From Anaerolineales bacterium (GTDB lineage: Bacteria; Chloroflexota; Anaerolineae; Anaerolineales; Villigracilaceae): 11,825 bases of DNA. The position numbers and the translations under genes are program-made. The stretch spans positions 1 to 11,825 of the forward strand of contig JAICQC010000103.1 of NCBI GenBank assembly GCA_025938055.1, given 5' to 3'. Below the pieces are notes generated by a model. That model was not told where the DNA came from. It was given only the letters and a program-made list of their open reading frames with translations, and ran no database searches. Of this stretch, positions 1 to 7,403 are shown one piece after another. The stretch's first letter is position 1. Each line of letters starts with the position of its first letter.

Positions 1-540
1 GTCGCAGACACGATCAAAGATGGCTCGAAGGAAGCGATTGAAGAACTTCATCGCATGGGTTTGAAGGTCGCCATGATCACCGGCGATAATCAGAAGACTG
101 CCGAGGCGATTGCCAAACAGGTTGGCATCGATCAGGTGCTGGCGGACGTGCTGCCCGAAGGAAAATCGTCTGAGGTGAAGAAGCTGCAGGCAAATGGGAC
201 GATAGTCGCCATGGTGGGAGATGGCGTCAACGACGCGCCCGCGCTTGCCCAGGCTGATGTGGGCATAGCGATCGGCACGGGGACAGATGTTGCCATGGCT
301 GCCGCACCGGTGACGTTGATGAGCGGCGATTTGCGCGGCGTTGCGCGCGCCGTGAAACTCTCCCGTAGGACGCTGGATACGATTAAACAAAACCTGTTCT
401 GGGCATTCTTCTATAACGTGATCCTCATCCCCGCTGCCGCGCTTGGATATTTGAACCCCATGCTTGCCGCCGGCGCGATGGCCTTCAGCAGTGTCTTTGT
501 CGTAACGAACAGTCTGCGATTGAGAAAGCACAGGATATAA
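1..540 (+). CDS. Copper-translocating P1B-type ATPase, C-terminal fragment (5' end outside window)
   Basis: The reading frame is open from base 1 to the TAA at 538-540, giving 179 residues with the start lying upstream of the window. The protein would pump monovalent copper out of the cytoplasm using ATP. Visible are the end of the P/N-domain region ([13 protein letters not shown]), the TGDN motif (MITGDN), the hinge motif [20 protein letters not shown], and the last two membrane helices. Those helices carry FFYN in the penultimate one and MAFSS in the last, matching the Tyr-Asn and Met-xx-Ser-Ser copper ligands of CopA-type (P1B-1) pumps. The phosphorylated DKTGT motif, the CPC helix and any N-terminal HMA domains are off-window. 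The loop between the last two helices is short. Copper specificity is inferred from the ligand motifs; silver is the usual alternative substrate. Confidence 0.93.
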   Translation, partial: VADTIKDGSKEAIEELHRMGLKVAMITGDNQKTAEAIAKQVGIDQVLADVLPEGKSSEVKKLQANGTIVAMVGDGVNDAPALAQADVGIAIGTGTDVAMAAAPVTLMSGDLRGVARAVKLSRRTLDTIKQNLFWAFFYNVILIPAAALGYLNPMLAAGAMAFSSVFVVTNSLRLRKHRI

Positions 541-616
541 AGCGGTCCCGGACATGTAAAAGCCACTGTCTAGTATGACTATTGCTGTACCTGTTTTCCT
601 GTATCCTCATTCAGTG

Positions 617-628
617 TATACTTTCGCC
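617..628 (+). promoter_or_regulatory. Probable -10 box of a leaderless transcript for the DUF2203 gene
   Basis: TATACT at 617-622 lies only six bases before the ATG at 629. Transcription starting about seven bases after a -10 box would begin at or next to that ATG, so the mRNA would have little or no 5' leader. No Shine-Dalgarno sequence stands in front of the ATG (ctttcgccATG). The matching -35 region (about 594-599, ttttcc) is poor. This is an inference from spacing and is not proven. Confidence 0.5.
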
Positions 629-1012
629 ATGTCCCGTTACTTTACTCTTCAGGAAGCCAATGAAACGCTGAATATCATCCGTCCGCTCATGGATGAATTG
701 CAGGAGATCCGCCAGAGCATCCTTGCCAAACAACCCGAAGCCTGGCCCGCTATCGAAAAGTCCGTGGGGAACGGTGGGAACCGCGCCCTCAGCGACATGG
801 TTCAGGATTTTGAAAGACTCGATTCCCTGGTCCATCGCATCCAGGAAACCGAGGTGCTGATCAAGGATATCAACCTCGGACTGCTGGACTTCCTTGCCTT
901 GAAGGATGGACGCGAAGTATATTTATGCTGGCAGTATGGGGAAGGGGAGATCGCCTTCTGGCATGAGATCGCCGCGGGCTTTGCGGGGAGACAGCCCATT
1001 GACTCGTTCTGA
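629..1012 (+). CDS. DUF2203 family protein (function unknown)
   Basis: This is a 127-residue soluble protein of the DUF2203 family, whose biochemical role is not established. The start MSRYFTLQEANETL and the end WHEIAAGFAGRQPI are the conserved boundaries of the family, as is the central run GLLDFLALKDGREVYLCWQ. An in-frame ATG further upstream at 575 would add 18 residues (MTIAVPVFLYPHSVYTFA) that do not belong to the family and would place the -10 box TATACT inside the gene. I therefore chose 629. The middle part (about residues 15-75) is predicted helical and charged. The gene sits between a copper pump and a RarD transporter with 60 bp to the next start, so read-through into rarD is possible. 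Nothing in the sequence links it to copper. Confidence 0.85.
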   Translation: MSRYFTLQEANETLNIIRPLMDELQEIRQSILAKQPEAWPAIEKSVGNGGNRALSDMVQDFERLDSLVHRIQETEVLIKDINLGLLDFLALKDGREVYLCWQYGEGEIAFWHEIAAGFAGRQPIDSF

Positions 1013-1071
1013 AATCCTGCTAAAGAAACCTTCGCCGGGCTCATTCGAATATCACTTTTTAAGTGAGAAAC

Positions 1072-1971
1072 ATGAATAAAGGTATCTTAAACGGTCTTGG
1101 CGCGTACGTGCTCTGGGGATTCTTCCCCATCTATTGGAAATTATTGCAAACCGTCCCAGCGCTGGAAGTGATCGTGCATCGCATTGCCTGGTCATTTATT
1201 CTGCTGGTTGTTGTACTGCTGCTCACCCGGCAGTGGAAGGATTTCCGTTCCGCTGTGCTATCTCCCAGGCTGATCGGCATCTACTTCGTTGCAGGAGTCC
1301 TGCTCACGGTCAACTGGCTGATCTATATCTGGGGGGTCAATTCCGGGTTTATCGTGGAGACCAGTCTTGGCTATTTCATCAACCCGCTGATCAGCGTACT
1401 GCTGGGTGTGATATTCCTTCGTGAACGACTGCGCACTCTGCAATGGGTCCCTGTAGGGTTGGCTGCCGCGGGTGTGATCTATCTTACGGTTACCTATGGT
1501 CGGCTGCCCTGGATCGCTCTTTCGCTGGCGGTTTCATTTGGCATTTACGGTTTCGTGAAAAAGATTGCCCCCCTTGGCTCGCTATATGGGTTGACTCTGG
1601 AGACCGCGCTTGTCCTCCCGCTGGCGCTTATCTACTTGATCTTTGTGGAGGCCGCCGGGACAGGATCATTCCTCCATCAAGGCGCGCTGACCGATATCCT
1701 ACTGATCGGTACCGGGGCGGTGACCAGCATCCCGCTGCTCCTGTTCGCCTCCGCCGCGCGGCAGATCCCGTTGACAATGATCGGAATCCTGCAATACATC
1801 GCGCCGACAATTCAATTCCTGATCGGTGTTTTCCTCTATCACGAGTCGTTCGATCAATCACGCCTGATCGGCTTCAGTCTCGTCTGGCTGGCTCTCATCA
1901 TCTTCTGGGTAGAAAACTATCTTGCCAGCCGCGTGCCGGTCCAACCAATTCCTGAGATGGGAGAAGGCTAA
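1072..1971 (+). CDS. rarD: RarD-type EamA/DMT superfamily transporter
   Basis: This is a 299-residue integral membrane protein of the drug/metabolite transporter superfamily with about ten hydrophobic helices in two EamA repeats. The opening (MNKGILNGLGAYVLWGFFPI, then YWKLL and HRIAWSF) matches the RarD subfamily, named after the E. coli chloramphenicol-sensitivity protein. Conserved features further in are NWLIYIWGVN, ETSLGYFINPL and, near the C-terminus, LLLFASAARQIPLT and LQYIAPT. The transported substrate is unknown. A GTG at 1063 would add three residues (MRN) but has no better ribosome site, and the ATG at 1072 aligns with the family start. The ribosome site is weak for either start. 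The stop codon overlaps the next gene's ATG (TAATG), which suggests translational coupling to the downstream SDR. Confidence 0.88.
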   Translation: MNKGILNGLGAYVLWGFFPIYWKLLQTVPALEVIVHRIAWSFILLVVVLLLTRQWKDFRSAVLSPRLIGIYFVAGVLLTVNWLIYIWGVNSGFIVETSLGYFINPLISVLLGVIFLRERLRTLQWVPVGLAAAGVIYLTVTYGRLPWIALSLAVSFGIYGFVKKIAPLGSLYGLTLETALVLPLALIYLIFVEAAGTGSFLHQGALTDILLIGTGAVTSIPLLLFASAARQIPLTMIGILQYIAPTIQFLIGVFLYHESFDQSRLIGFSLVWLALIIFWVENYLASRVPVQPIPEMGEG

Positions 1972-2981
1972 TGAAAATTCTATTTATCGGCGGCACCGGT
2001 CTCATCAGCTCAGCCTGCTCGGAGCTTGCGCTGGCGCGCGGGCACGAACTGTTTCTCTTGAACCGTTCCGTGTCGAGGCAGCATCCTGCACCTGCAGGTG
2101 TGACCATCCTGCAGGCTGATGTGTACAAGGAGGAAGCGCGGGTCGCGGACCTTTTGACAGGGCACCACTTCGACGCGGTCGTGGACTATATTGCATTTTC
2201 CATGCACGACATAGAACGTGATCTGCGTCTCTTCCGCGGAAAAACGGATCAGTTCGTCTTCATCAGTTCCGCGTCTGCCTATCAAAAGCCAGTGCAAAAT
2301 TACCTCATCACCGAAGAGACTCCACTGGAGAACCCATACTGGGAATATTCACGTAATAAGATCGCCAGCGAAGACAGGCTCATGCAAGCATATCGTGAGG
2401 AGGGCTTTCCGGTTACCATTATCCGCCCCTCGCACACCTATGGACCGAGCGAGATCCCGTTTGGTGTCTCGAGCTGGCGGAATCCCTGGACGGTAGCAGA
2501 CCGTATGAAGCGCGGGCAAAAGGTCATCGTTCCCGGCGATGGCACATCTCTCTGGGTGCTGACGTGGAACGAGGATTTTGCCAAGGGGCTGGTTGGCTTA
2601 CTGGGGAATGAAAACGCGATCGGGGAGGCGTTTCAGATTACATCGGATGAAGTTCTCTCCTGGGACCAGATCCATCTCGAGGTGTACCAAGCCCTGGGAG
2701 TGAAGCCGAACATCATCCATATCCCTTCGGACCTGATCGCCATGTATGATCCTGAAGCTCTCGGAAGTCTGGTGGGCGATAAAGCCAACAGCGTGGTATT
2801 CGATAACAGCAAGATCAAGCGTTTTGTGCCCGAATATTCCTGTGAGGTCAACTGGGCGGAAGGTGTACGGCGGTCGCTGGCGTGGTTCGATGCACATCCT
2901 GAATTTCAGACAGTAGACGATGAGATGAACTTGCTCTGGGACCGGATCGTTGCAGCATATCAACGTGCGGTTCCCTACTAA
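1971..2981 (+). CDS. Extended SDR, NAD-dependent epimerase/dehydratase family protein
   Basis: This is a 336-residue soluble Rossmann-fold protein. The nucleotide-binding motif is GGTGLIS at residues 7-13. A Ser-rich strand, FVFISSASAY (residues 95-104), supplies the catalytic Ser, and YSRNK (Tyr126, Lys130) is the YxxxK active site. RPSHTYGP follows at about 152-159, as in extended SDRs acting on nucleotide sugars or related compounds. The C-terminal part (ALGVKPNIIHIPSDLIA, later SLAWFDAHPE) resembles bacterial proteins related to plant CSP41-like atypical epimerases. The substrate is not identifiable. Its ATG shares one base with the rarD stop (TAATG), so the two are probably co-translated, although no functional link with RarD is known. 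The residues expected of an active oxidoreductase are present, so it looks catalytically competent. Confidence 0.85.
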   Translation: MKILFIGGTGLISSACSELALARGHELFLLNRSVSRQHPAPAGVTILQADVYKEEARVADLLTGHHFDAVVDYIAFSMHDIERDLRLFRGKTDQFVFISSASAYQKPVQNYLITEETPLENPYWEYSRNKIASEDRLMQAYREEGFPVTIIRPSHTYGPSEIPFGVSSWRNPWTVADRMKRGQKVIVPGDGTSLWVLTWNEDFAKGLVGLLGNENAIGEAFQITSDEVLSWDQIHLEVYQALGVKPNIIHIPSDLIAMYDPEALGSLVGDKANSVVFDNSKIKRFVPEYSCEVNWAEGVRRSLAWFDAHPEFQTVDDEMNLLWDRIVAAYQRAVPY

Positions 2982-2988
2982 AGACTGG

Positions 2989-3000
2989 AACAACGTTGTT
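2989..3000. promoter_or_regulatory. Perfect 12-bp palindrome upstream of the histidine kinase gene
   Basis: AACAACGTTGTT reads identically on both strands. It lies 8 bp after the SDR stop codon and 14 bp before the putative -10 box (TATACT, 3015-3020) of the kinase gene, about where a -35 element or operator would be. It could be an operator. As a terminator it is weak, because the run after it (atttatc) is not a T-tract. Its function is unproven. Confidence 0.35.
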
Positions 3001-3014
3001 ATTTATCAGCATGT

Positions 3015-3037
3015 TATACTCCTCAGCCTGAGGATAG
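3015..3037 (+). promoter_or_regulatory. Putative -10 box and ribosome binding site for the histidine kinase gene
   Basis: TATACT at 3015-3020 is a good -10 hexamer about 20 bp before the kinase ATG at 3041. The Shine-Dalgarno sequence GAGGA (3030-3034) stands six bases from the start. A short stem CCTCA-gcc-TGAGG (3021-3033) overlaps the ribosome site and could partly occlude it. No good -35 is seen at 17 bp; the region there is the palindrome at 2989-3000. Confidence 0.45.
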
Positions 3038-3040
3038 GAC

Positions 3041-5512
3041 ATGAATCTTGAACCCATCCGTCAGGTGTTTCGACCCCTCTTTGGGTTGGAACGCCGCGAA
3101 ACCACCACAAGATTCCTTTACGCCATTCTGATCAGCGCTGCGATCATCGATCTCCTGATGATCCTCATTCGCTTGCTAAGCGGGGAAAACTTCCTCCACC
3201 CCACTATACTTTTACTCGACATTCTGCTAATATTCCTGATCCTTCTGTTCCCGGTGGTCCAGCGCGGTTATGTGAGCCAGGCTGCATTGATGCTCGTTGC
3301 AATCGCCTGGCTCAGCGTTACTTATCAGGCATGGATCGCAGATGGAATTCGCGACGCCTCGATTTTTGCTTATGTTCTCATTATGCTTATCGCGGCGCTC
3401 CTCACGAACTGGTATGCTTCGGTTGCGCTGTCCGTCCTGAGCATCATCGCCATCTGGTTTTTCGCATTCGCTGAAGCAGCGGGCTCAAGGGTTCTGGATC
3501 TTGGTTCCCCTCTGAATATGGCAAGGGATTTGACCGCCATCTTCATTATCCTGTTCCTCATTGTCTATCTTGTGATCAACGCCTTCAGGCAGTCGCTCAA
3601 GGCAGTCCAGGAAGGCGAGGAGAAGTTTCGTAGAGTCTTCCACGTCAGTCCGGTTGCGATTGCAATTGCCTCGCTCGAAGAGGGCCGGCTATTGGATGCG
3701 AACGATGCCTATTGGAGACTCACGGGGTTCGACCCGGCTCTAGCGCTTGGAAAGACCACAATTGAACTGGGGTCATGGAGCAGTGAAGTTGAGCGTGAAC
3801 GATTTGTGAACCAGATAAAGGAACAGAGGTCCATTCATAATCCTTCCTACACATTTAGAAACCAATATGGTGAACAGCGTACCACGCTTGCCTTCTATGA
3901 ACTGATCGATTTTGAGCGCGCGCCGGCAATTCTTGCCATGTTATATGACATTACAGACCAGAAGAATGCCCAGCTTGCCTTGCAGGAAAGCGAAGAGAAG
4001 TACCGTAATTTTATCGAGCAGAGCATGGAAGGAATCTGGTTTGTGGCATTCGACCCACCTATTTCGATCCATCTGCCTGCCGAAGAGCAGGTACGGCTGA
4101 TGTATAAAATTGGATATATTTCTGAATGCAACGATGTCCTGGCGCGTATGTATGGTTATCAATTCAGTACAGAGCTTGTGGGGAAACACCTGGTGGAGTT
4201 ACAGGATGGCGATGAGATAAACGAGATAAGCTATCAGGCAACCCTAAAGCTGGTGATGGATGGGTATCGTTCCGGCAATCGAGAGACCCAGGAACATACC
4301 CGCGAAGGGAAAACGGTTTATTTCTTGAACAACGCCGTCGGTGTGATCAAGGATGATTGTCTCGTTGGGCTTTGGGGTACTCAACTCGATATTACCACTC
4401 TCAAAAACACGGAGGCTGCCTTACGCAGCAGTGAAGCGCGCACACGCGCCCTGCTGAATGCCATCCCGGACATGATCTTCGAATTCCAGCGGGATGGTAC
4501 GATCCTGCAGTTCATTTCCTCTTCTGTGAACAGACCTCTCCTCCCGCCTGAACAGTTCCTGGGGAAAACGATCCAGTCTGTGCTGCCTGCCTCCGTGGCA
4601 GATCAAACCATTTTCGCCATCAGAAGGGTGCTCGACTCCGGTCAGGTTCATGCGTTCGAGTATCAGCTTTTTCAGGACAATGAGAATAAGGTCTTCGAGG
4701 CTCGTATTACTCCTCTCGGTGCCGACAGGGTCCTCGCCATCGTGCGCGATGTGTCGCTGCAAAAGTGGATCCTGGGTGAGCGCGAACAGCTGATCAACGA
4801 ACTGGAACGGAAGAATGCCGAGCTCGAACGGTTTACCTATACCGCCTCTCATGATCTGAAGTCCCCGTTGATCACCATCAAAGGCTTTCTCGGATTCCTG
4901 CAGAAGGATGCCGAGAGTGGGAATCTGAAACGCCTCGAATCTGATATCCAGCGCATTGGCGCCGCCGCCGATAAAATGCAGCGGCTTTTGAACGACCTGC
5001 TTGAGCTCTCACGTATCGGACGCATGGTGAATCCGCCTCTGCCCATTGACCTCAATCAGATGATCGCAGAAGTGCTGGAGCTCGTGCACGGACGTATTTT
5101 CAAGGGCAACATACGGATCAGCGTTGAGCAAAACCTGCCGCAGGTCTATGGCGACCGGCCACGCCTGCTTGAGGTCTGGCAAAATCTGATCGATAACGCC
5201 GCCAAGTTCATGGGCAGTCAGCCCGATCCGCATATCGAAATCGGTCAGGCGGAAAAACCAGGGGATGACTCCCCGATCTTCTTTGTCCGTGACAACGGCA
5301 TGGGGATCGACCCCCGATTCAAAGACCGCATTTTTGGTCTGTTCGACAAACTGGACCCTCATTCCGAAGGGACCGGCGTGGGATTGGCTCTCGTCAAGCG
5401 GATCGTGGAATTTCATGGGGGGAGGATCTGGGTGGAATCTGTACCGGGTCATGGAACCACATTCTATTTCACGCTTCCGCAGCCTGAAAACTCGAGCCTG
5501 AATTCAGATTGA
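3041..5512 (+). CDS. Membrane-bound multi-PAS sensor histidine kinase (orphan)
   Basis: This is an 823-residue sensor kinase. Six hydrophobic helices (about residues 25-46, 53-74, 79-98, 106-122, 125-145, 164-182) form an N-terminal membrane module with no large extracytoplasmic loop. Three PAS domains follow at about 195-305, 316-455 and 464-570. A short coiled-coil linker (LINELERKNAELERF) leads to the HisKA domain with phospho-acceptor His604 in the H box (TASHDLKSPL). The ATPase domain shows the N box with Asn719 (NLIDNAAKF), the G1 box DNGMGID (Asp751), an F box (FGLFDKL), the G2 box GTGVGLALVKRI (from Gly777) and the C-terminal GGRIWVESVPGHGTTF. All catalytic boxes are intact and there is no fused receiver domain. 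No response regulator gene is adjacent, so its partner must be encoded elsewhere. The membrane module or the PAS domains may do the sensing; the signal and any PAS cofactor cannot be read from the sequence. Membrane lipid state or redox is a guess. Confidence 0.92.
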   Translation: MNLEPIRQVFRPLFGLERRETTTRFLYAILISAAIIDLLMILIRLLSGENFLHPTILLLDILLIFLILLFPVVQRGYVSQAALMLVAIAWLSVTYQAWIADGIRDASIFAYVLIMLIAALLTNWYASVALSVLSIIAIWFFAFAEAAGSRVLDLGSPLNMARDLTAIFIILFLIVYLVINAFRQSLKAVQEGEEKFRRVFHVSPVAIAIASLEEGRLLDANDAYWRLTGFDPALALGKTTIELGSWSSEVERERFVNQIKEQRSIHNPSYTFRNQYGEQRTTLAFYELIDFERAPAILAMLYDITDQKNAQLALQESEEKYRNFIEQSMEGIWFVAFDPPISIHLPAEEQVRLMYKIGYISECNDVLARMYGYQFSTELVGKHLVELQDGDEINEISYQATLKLVMDGYRSGNRETQEHTREGKTVYFLNNAVGVIKDDCLVGLWGTQLDITTLKNTEAALRSSEARTRALLNAIPDMIFEFQRDGTILQFISSSVNRPLLPPEQFLGKTIQSVLPASVADQTIFAIRRVLDSGQVHAFEYQLFQDNENKVFEARITPLGADRVLAIVRDVSLQKWILGEREQLINELERKNAELERFTYTASHDLKSPLITIKGFLGFLQKDAESGNLKRLESDIQRIGAAADKMQRLLNDLLELSRIGRMVNPPLPIDLNQMIAEVLELVHGRIFKGNIRISVEQNLPQVYGDRPRLLEVWQNLIDNAAKFMGSQPDPHIEIGQAEKPGDDSPIFFVRDNGMGIDPRFKDRIFGLFDKLDPHSEGTGVGLALVKRIVEFHGGRIWVESVPGHGTTFYFTLPQPENSSLNSD

Positions 5513-5604
5513 TTTCTTCTTCTCCATCGAAACGTTCAACCACTACTACTGGTTATCTTGGATATAATTTATCGACATCAAACCAGCCGTGAGAGCAGAA
5601 CGGT

Positions 5605-5650
5605 GATTGTATCCAATTTCACAAATTGGTAGTATAATTTTTTATGAGAG
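5605..5650 (+). promoter_or_regulatory. Promoter of the methyltransferase-UbiA operon, copy 1 of a shared promoter module
   Basis: The segment contains TTGTAT (5607-5612, -35-like), a 20-bp spacer and a perfect -10 TATAAT (5633-5638). Transcription would start near 5645, leaving a leader of about 54 nt before the ATG at 5699. The block from GATTGTATCC through TATAATTTTT to GAGAG is repeated at 10845-10888 with only a few changes, so it is a conserved regulatory module and not chance. The spacer is longer than the usual 17 bp, which suggests dependence on an activator. A second TATAAT at 5563-5568 has no partner -35. The rest of the 186-bp gap (5513-5698) holds no gene or strong terminator that I can see. 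Confidence 0.72.
5613..5629. promoter_or_regulatory. Perfect inverted repeat inside the promoter spacer (candidate operator)
   Basis: CCAATTT-CAC-AAATTGG is a perfect dyad with 7-bp arms and a 3-bp centre. It starts right after the -35-like hexamer and ends three bases before the -10. Symmetric sites lying within a 19-20 bp spacer are the hallmark of MerR-family activated promoters. A CRP/FNR-type or TetR-type operator is also possible, since TTGT-N10-ACAA overlaps the same bases. The second copy of the module at 10853-10871 keeps the left half and centre, but its right arm is changed. Confidence 0.5.
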
Positions 5651-5698
5651 AGCCAAAGGATCATCATTTCTGCGTGATCAAAACTCAGAAGGAGAGCT

Positions 5699-6343
5699 AT
5701 GACTGGGAGCAATCAGGAGTTTATTCCCGCGTTGGGGTTAAAAGCGCTTACGCCGTTCTATGATTGGGTCCAGCGCTGGATCGTCGGGGATACGCGTTAC
5801 AAGAATCGATTAATTGAACAGGCTGCCATCCAGCCGGGTCAGCGCGTGCTGGACCTGGGCTGCGGCACCGGGACGCTGGCGATTATGGTCAAACGGGCGT
5901 TCCCCGGCGCGGACGTAATGGGACTCGATGCCGACCCGCAGATGCTGAACGTGGCAATCGCCAAATCCGCGCGCGAGAACGTCCCGGTCCAGTTCGATCA
6001 GGGGATGACCTTCGATTTGCCATATCCCGATGCATCCATAGATCGGGTGCTATCCAGTCTGATGATCCATCATCTCAAGACTCCAGACAAGGAACGAACC
6101 GCACGCGAAGTGTATCGCGTCCTCAAACCAGGCGGTCAATTGCACGTGATCGACTTCGGCAAGCCGCGCACCTTCTATGGAAAACTGTTGGGTCCGTTCC
6201 TGCACGGGTTCGAGGAAGCCAACGATAACATCGATGGGCAGCTTCCTGACATCTTTGGAGCACCCGGCTTGCATGTAACCGAAAAGGAAGATTTCTGGAC
6301 ATTCTTCGGCGATTTACGATTTTTGCAGGGCGAGAAGCCGTAA
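5699..6343 (+). CDS. UbiE-like class I SAM-dependent methyltransferase
   Basis: This is a 214-residue cytoplasmic enzyme predicted to transfer a methyl group from S-adenosylmethionine. The Rossmann-like core shows motif I VLDLGCGTG (residues 50-58), the acidic ribose contact Asp77 in GLDADP, a DLPYPDASID motif (106-115) and VLKPGG (141-146). The N-terminus (LTPFYDWVQRWI) resembles UbiE/COQ5 and related small-molecule C-methyltransferases. True UbiE/MenG is usually longer, so I do not assign menG. It is the first gene of a five-gene operon, 54 nt downstream of a TATAAT, with GGAG (5691-5694) as ribosome site. The neighbours (UbiA, COQ11-like SDR, START-like protein) suggest a prenylated or quinone-like substrate, but that is inference. 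Confidence 0.88.
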   Translation: MTGSNQEFIPALGLKALTPFYDWVQRWIVGDTRYKNRLIEQAAIQPGQRVLDLGCGTGTLAIMVKRAFPGADVMGLDADPQMLNVAIAKSARENVPVQFDQGMTFDLPYPDASIDRVLSSLMIHHLKTPDKERTAREVYRVLKPGGQLHVIDFGKPRTFYGKLLGPFLHGFEEANDNIDGQLPDIFGAPGLHVTEKEDFWTFFGDLRFLQGEKP

Positions 6344-6358
6344 GGCAGGAGGGTAGAG

Positions 6359-6799
6359 ATGGCTCGCATTGAATCCAGTGTTCTGGTATCCAAATCGGTG
6401 GAGGAAACCTTTGCATTTCTCAACACGCCTGAAAATCATGCCAGGTTTATTCCCAACATGATCGAGTTCAACAAGACTTCCTCCGGAGCCTTCGGTCGGG
6501 TGGGTACGACCATTCAAGGCGTGCTTCGTTTTCTGGGACAAAAAGTGGAACTGCCTTATGAGATCATTGAGCATGAGCCCAATCGAAAACTCGCGATGAA
6601 AGGTACATTAGGACCCGTATTGTTCAGGGATGGCTACGTCTTAAATCCCACAGCGAACGGGACGCAGATCAAGTTCTGGCTCGAACTCACATTGACTGGG
6701 CTGGCAAGGATCATAAGTCCGTTTGCCGGGCTGATAGGTAAAATCCATGCTGCTGAAACGCTCACGAATTTGAAAAGAGCGCTGGAGATATCCAAATAG
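6359..6799 (+). CDS. SRPBCC (START-like / polyketide cyclase-type) family protein
   Basis: This is a 146-residue protein with the SRPBCC pattern: an N-terminal strand and short helices (ESSVLVSKSVEETFAFLNTP), an alternating-strand middle (GRVGTTIQGVLRFLGQKVEL, later YEIIEHEPNRKLAMKG), and a long C-terminal helix (IHAAETLTNLKRALEIS). The family binds hydrophobic ligands in a deep cavity and includes lipid carriers, cyclases and COQ10-like quinone-binding proteins. It has no signal peptide or clear membrane helix; the stretch LARIISPFAGLIG is only mildly hydrophobic. A strong ribosome site AGGAGGG (6347-6353) precedes the ATG, 15 nt after the methyltransferase stop. Its place in a methyltransferase/prenyltransferase operon suggests it carries or cyclises a hydrophobic intermediate. 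Whether it is an enzyme or a carrier cannot be decided from sequence. Confidence 0.8.
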   Translation: MARIESSVLVSKSVEETFAFLNTPENHARFIPNMIEFNKTSSGAFGRVGTTIQGVLRFLGQKVELPYEIIEHEPNRKLAMKGTLGPVLFRDGYVLNPTANGTQIKFWLELTLTGLARIISPFAGLIGKIHAAETLTNLKRALEISK

Positions 6800-6808
6800 A
6801 AGAGCACC

Positions 6809-7360
6809 ATGGCAATTGATCTCCATCACCCTTTCACGAATCCGGTCACCGGGGAGACCTTCCGCTGTGTCTCCAGCACAGACGAGGCATATGTGATGGA
6901 GTGGATCGTGCAGCCGAAGGGTTATGTCCCGTTCGAGCATATTCATGTTTCGCAGGATGAAATCTTCCATGTGAAGCAGGGCGAGATCTGGGTGCTGATC
7001 AACCGCAAACAGCAAATTGGCAGGGCGGGTGAGACGGTCATGGTCCCGCTTGGGACGCCGCATATTGCCTATAACAATACATCAGAGGCGTTGGTCTGCA
7101 TTGTTGAATACAAGCCAGGGCTCGATATATCGAGGTCCTTCCAATGTTTCGGTGGGTTAACCTGCGATGGCGATGTGCGCGGCAGGTATGGGATCAACAT
7201 TCCCAAGATGATGTATTTCATGAGAAGGATGAATGCAAAGGCGCTGGCACGACCGTCACAGGTTCCTGCTCCGCTTTATGGTTTATTGATGAATATGTTT
7301 TATGTTGTCGGTTCCCTCGCAGGCTGGGACCGATTGTATAAACGTTACACAGAGTTATGA
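6809..7360 (+). CDS. Cupin-domain protein with hydrophobic C-terminal extension
   Basis: This is a 183-residue protein with one cupin barrel in the first ~105 residues. Motif 1 is complete (Gly38, His44, His46, Glu51, Gly58; spacing G-x5-H-x-H-x4-E-x6-G). Motif 2 is also complete (Gly74, Pro80, Gly82, His85, Asn89). Three His and one Glu form a normal metal site, so a metal-dependent enzyme (dioxygenase, isomerase) or ligand-binding role is possible. After the barrel comes a tail of about 70 residues rich in Met and aromatic residues, with a hydrophobic stretch PLYGLLMNMFYVVGSLAGW (about 154-172) that may associate with the membrane. Simple cupins of 100-130 residues lack such a tail. It follows the SRPBCC gene by 9 nt, with a poor ribosome site (aagagcaccATG), so it is probably translated by coupling. 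Confidence 0.85.
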   Translation: MAIDLHHPFTNPVTGETFRCVSSTDEAYVMEWIVQPKGYVPFEHIHVSQDEIFHVKQGEIWVLINRKQQIGRAGETVMVPLGTPHIAYNNTSEALVCIVEYKPGLDISRSFQCFGGLTCDGDVRGRYGINIPKMMYFMRRMNAKALARPSQVPAPLYGLLMNMFYVVGSLAGWDRLYKRYTEL

Positions 7361-7403
7361 TCAATAAGACGCCGACTCAACCTGCTCAGATAGGAGATTC
7401 CGA

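Noticed and set aside
599..622. CTGTATCCTCATTCA upstream of the DUF2203 gene as a third copy of the shared regulatory element
   Set aside because: Only TGTATCCT and scattered bases match, and the distance to the -10 box is different (about 12 bp).
575..628. N-terminal extension of the DUF2203 protein from the ATG at 575
   Set aside because: The extra 18 residues are outside the family pattern, have no ribosome site and contain the probable -10 box.
1053..1065. CACTT-TTT-AAGTG hairpin before rarD as a terminator
   Set aside because: The stem is short and AT-rich, and there is no following T-run; likely chance.
1063..1071. GTG start for RarD
   Set aside because: It adds only three residues, has no ribosome site and does not match the usual family start; ATG at 1072 preferred.
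1443..1955. 170-residue open frame on the + strand inside rarD
   Set aside because: It lies fully within the RarD coding frame; its composition (Arg/Asp/Cys rich) is that of an out-of-frame reading and it has no recognisable domain.
5009..5452. 147-residue open frame on the - strand
   Set aside because: It is antisense to the conserved kinase ATPase domain and has no family resemblance or ribosome site.
5563..5568. Additional TATAAT upstream of the methyltransferase operon
   Set aside because: No -35-like hexamer lies at a workable distance and no extended -10 is present; not conserved in the other promoter copy.
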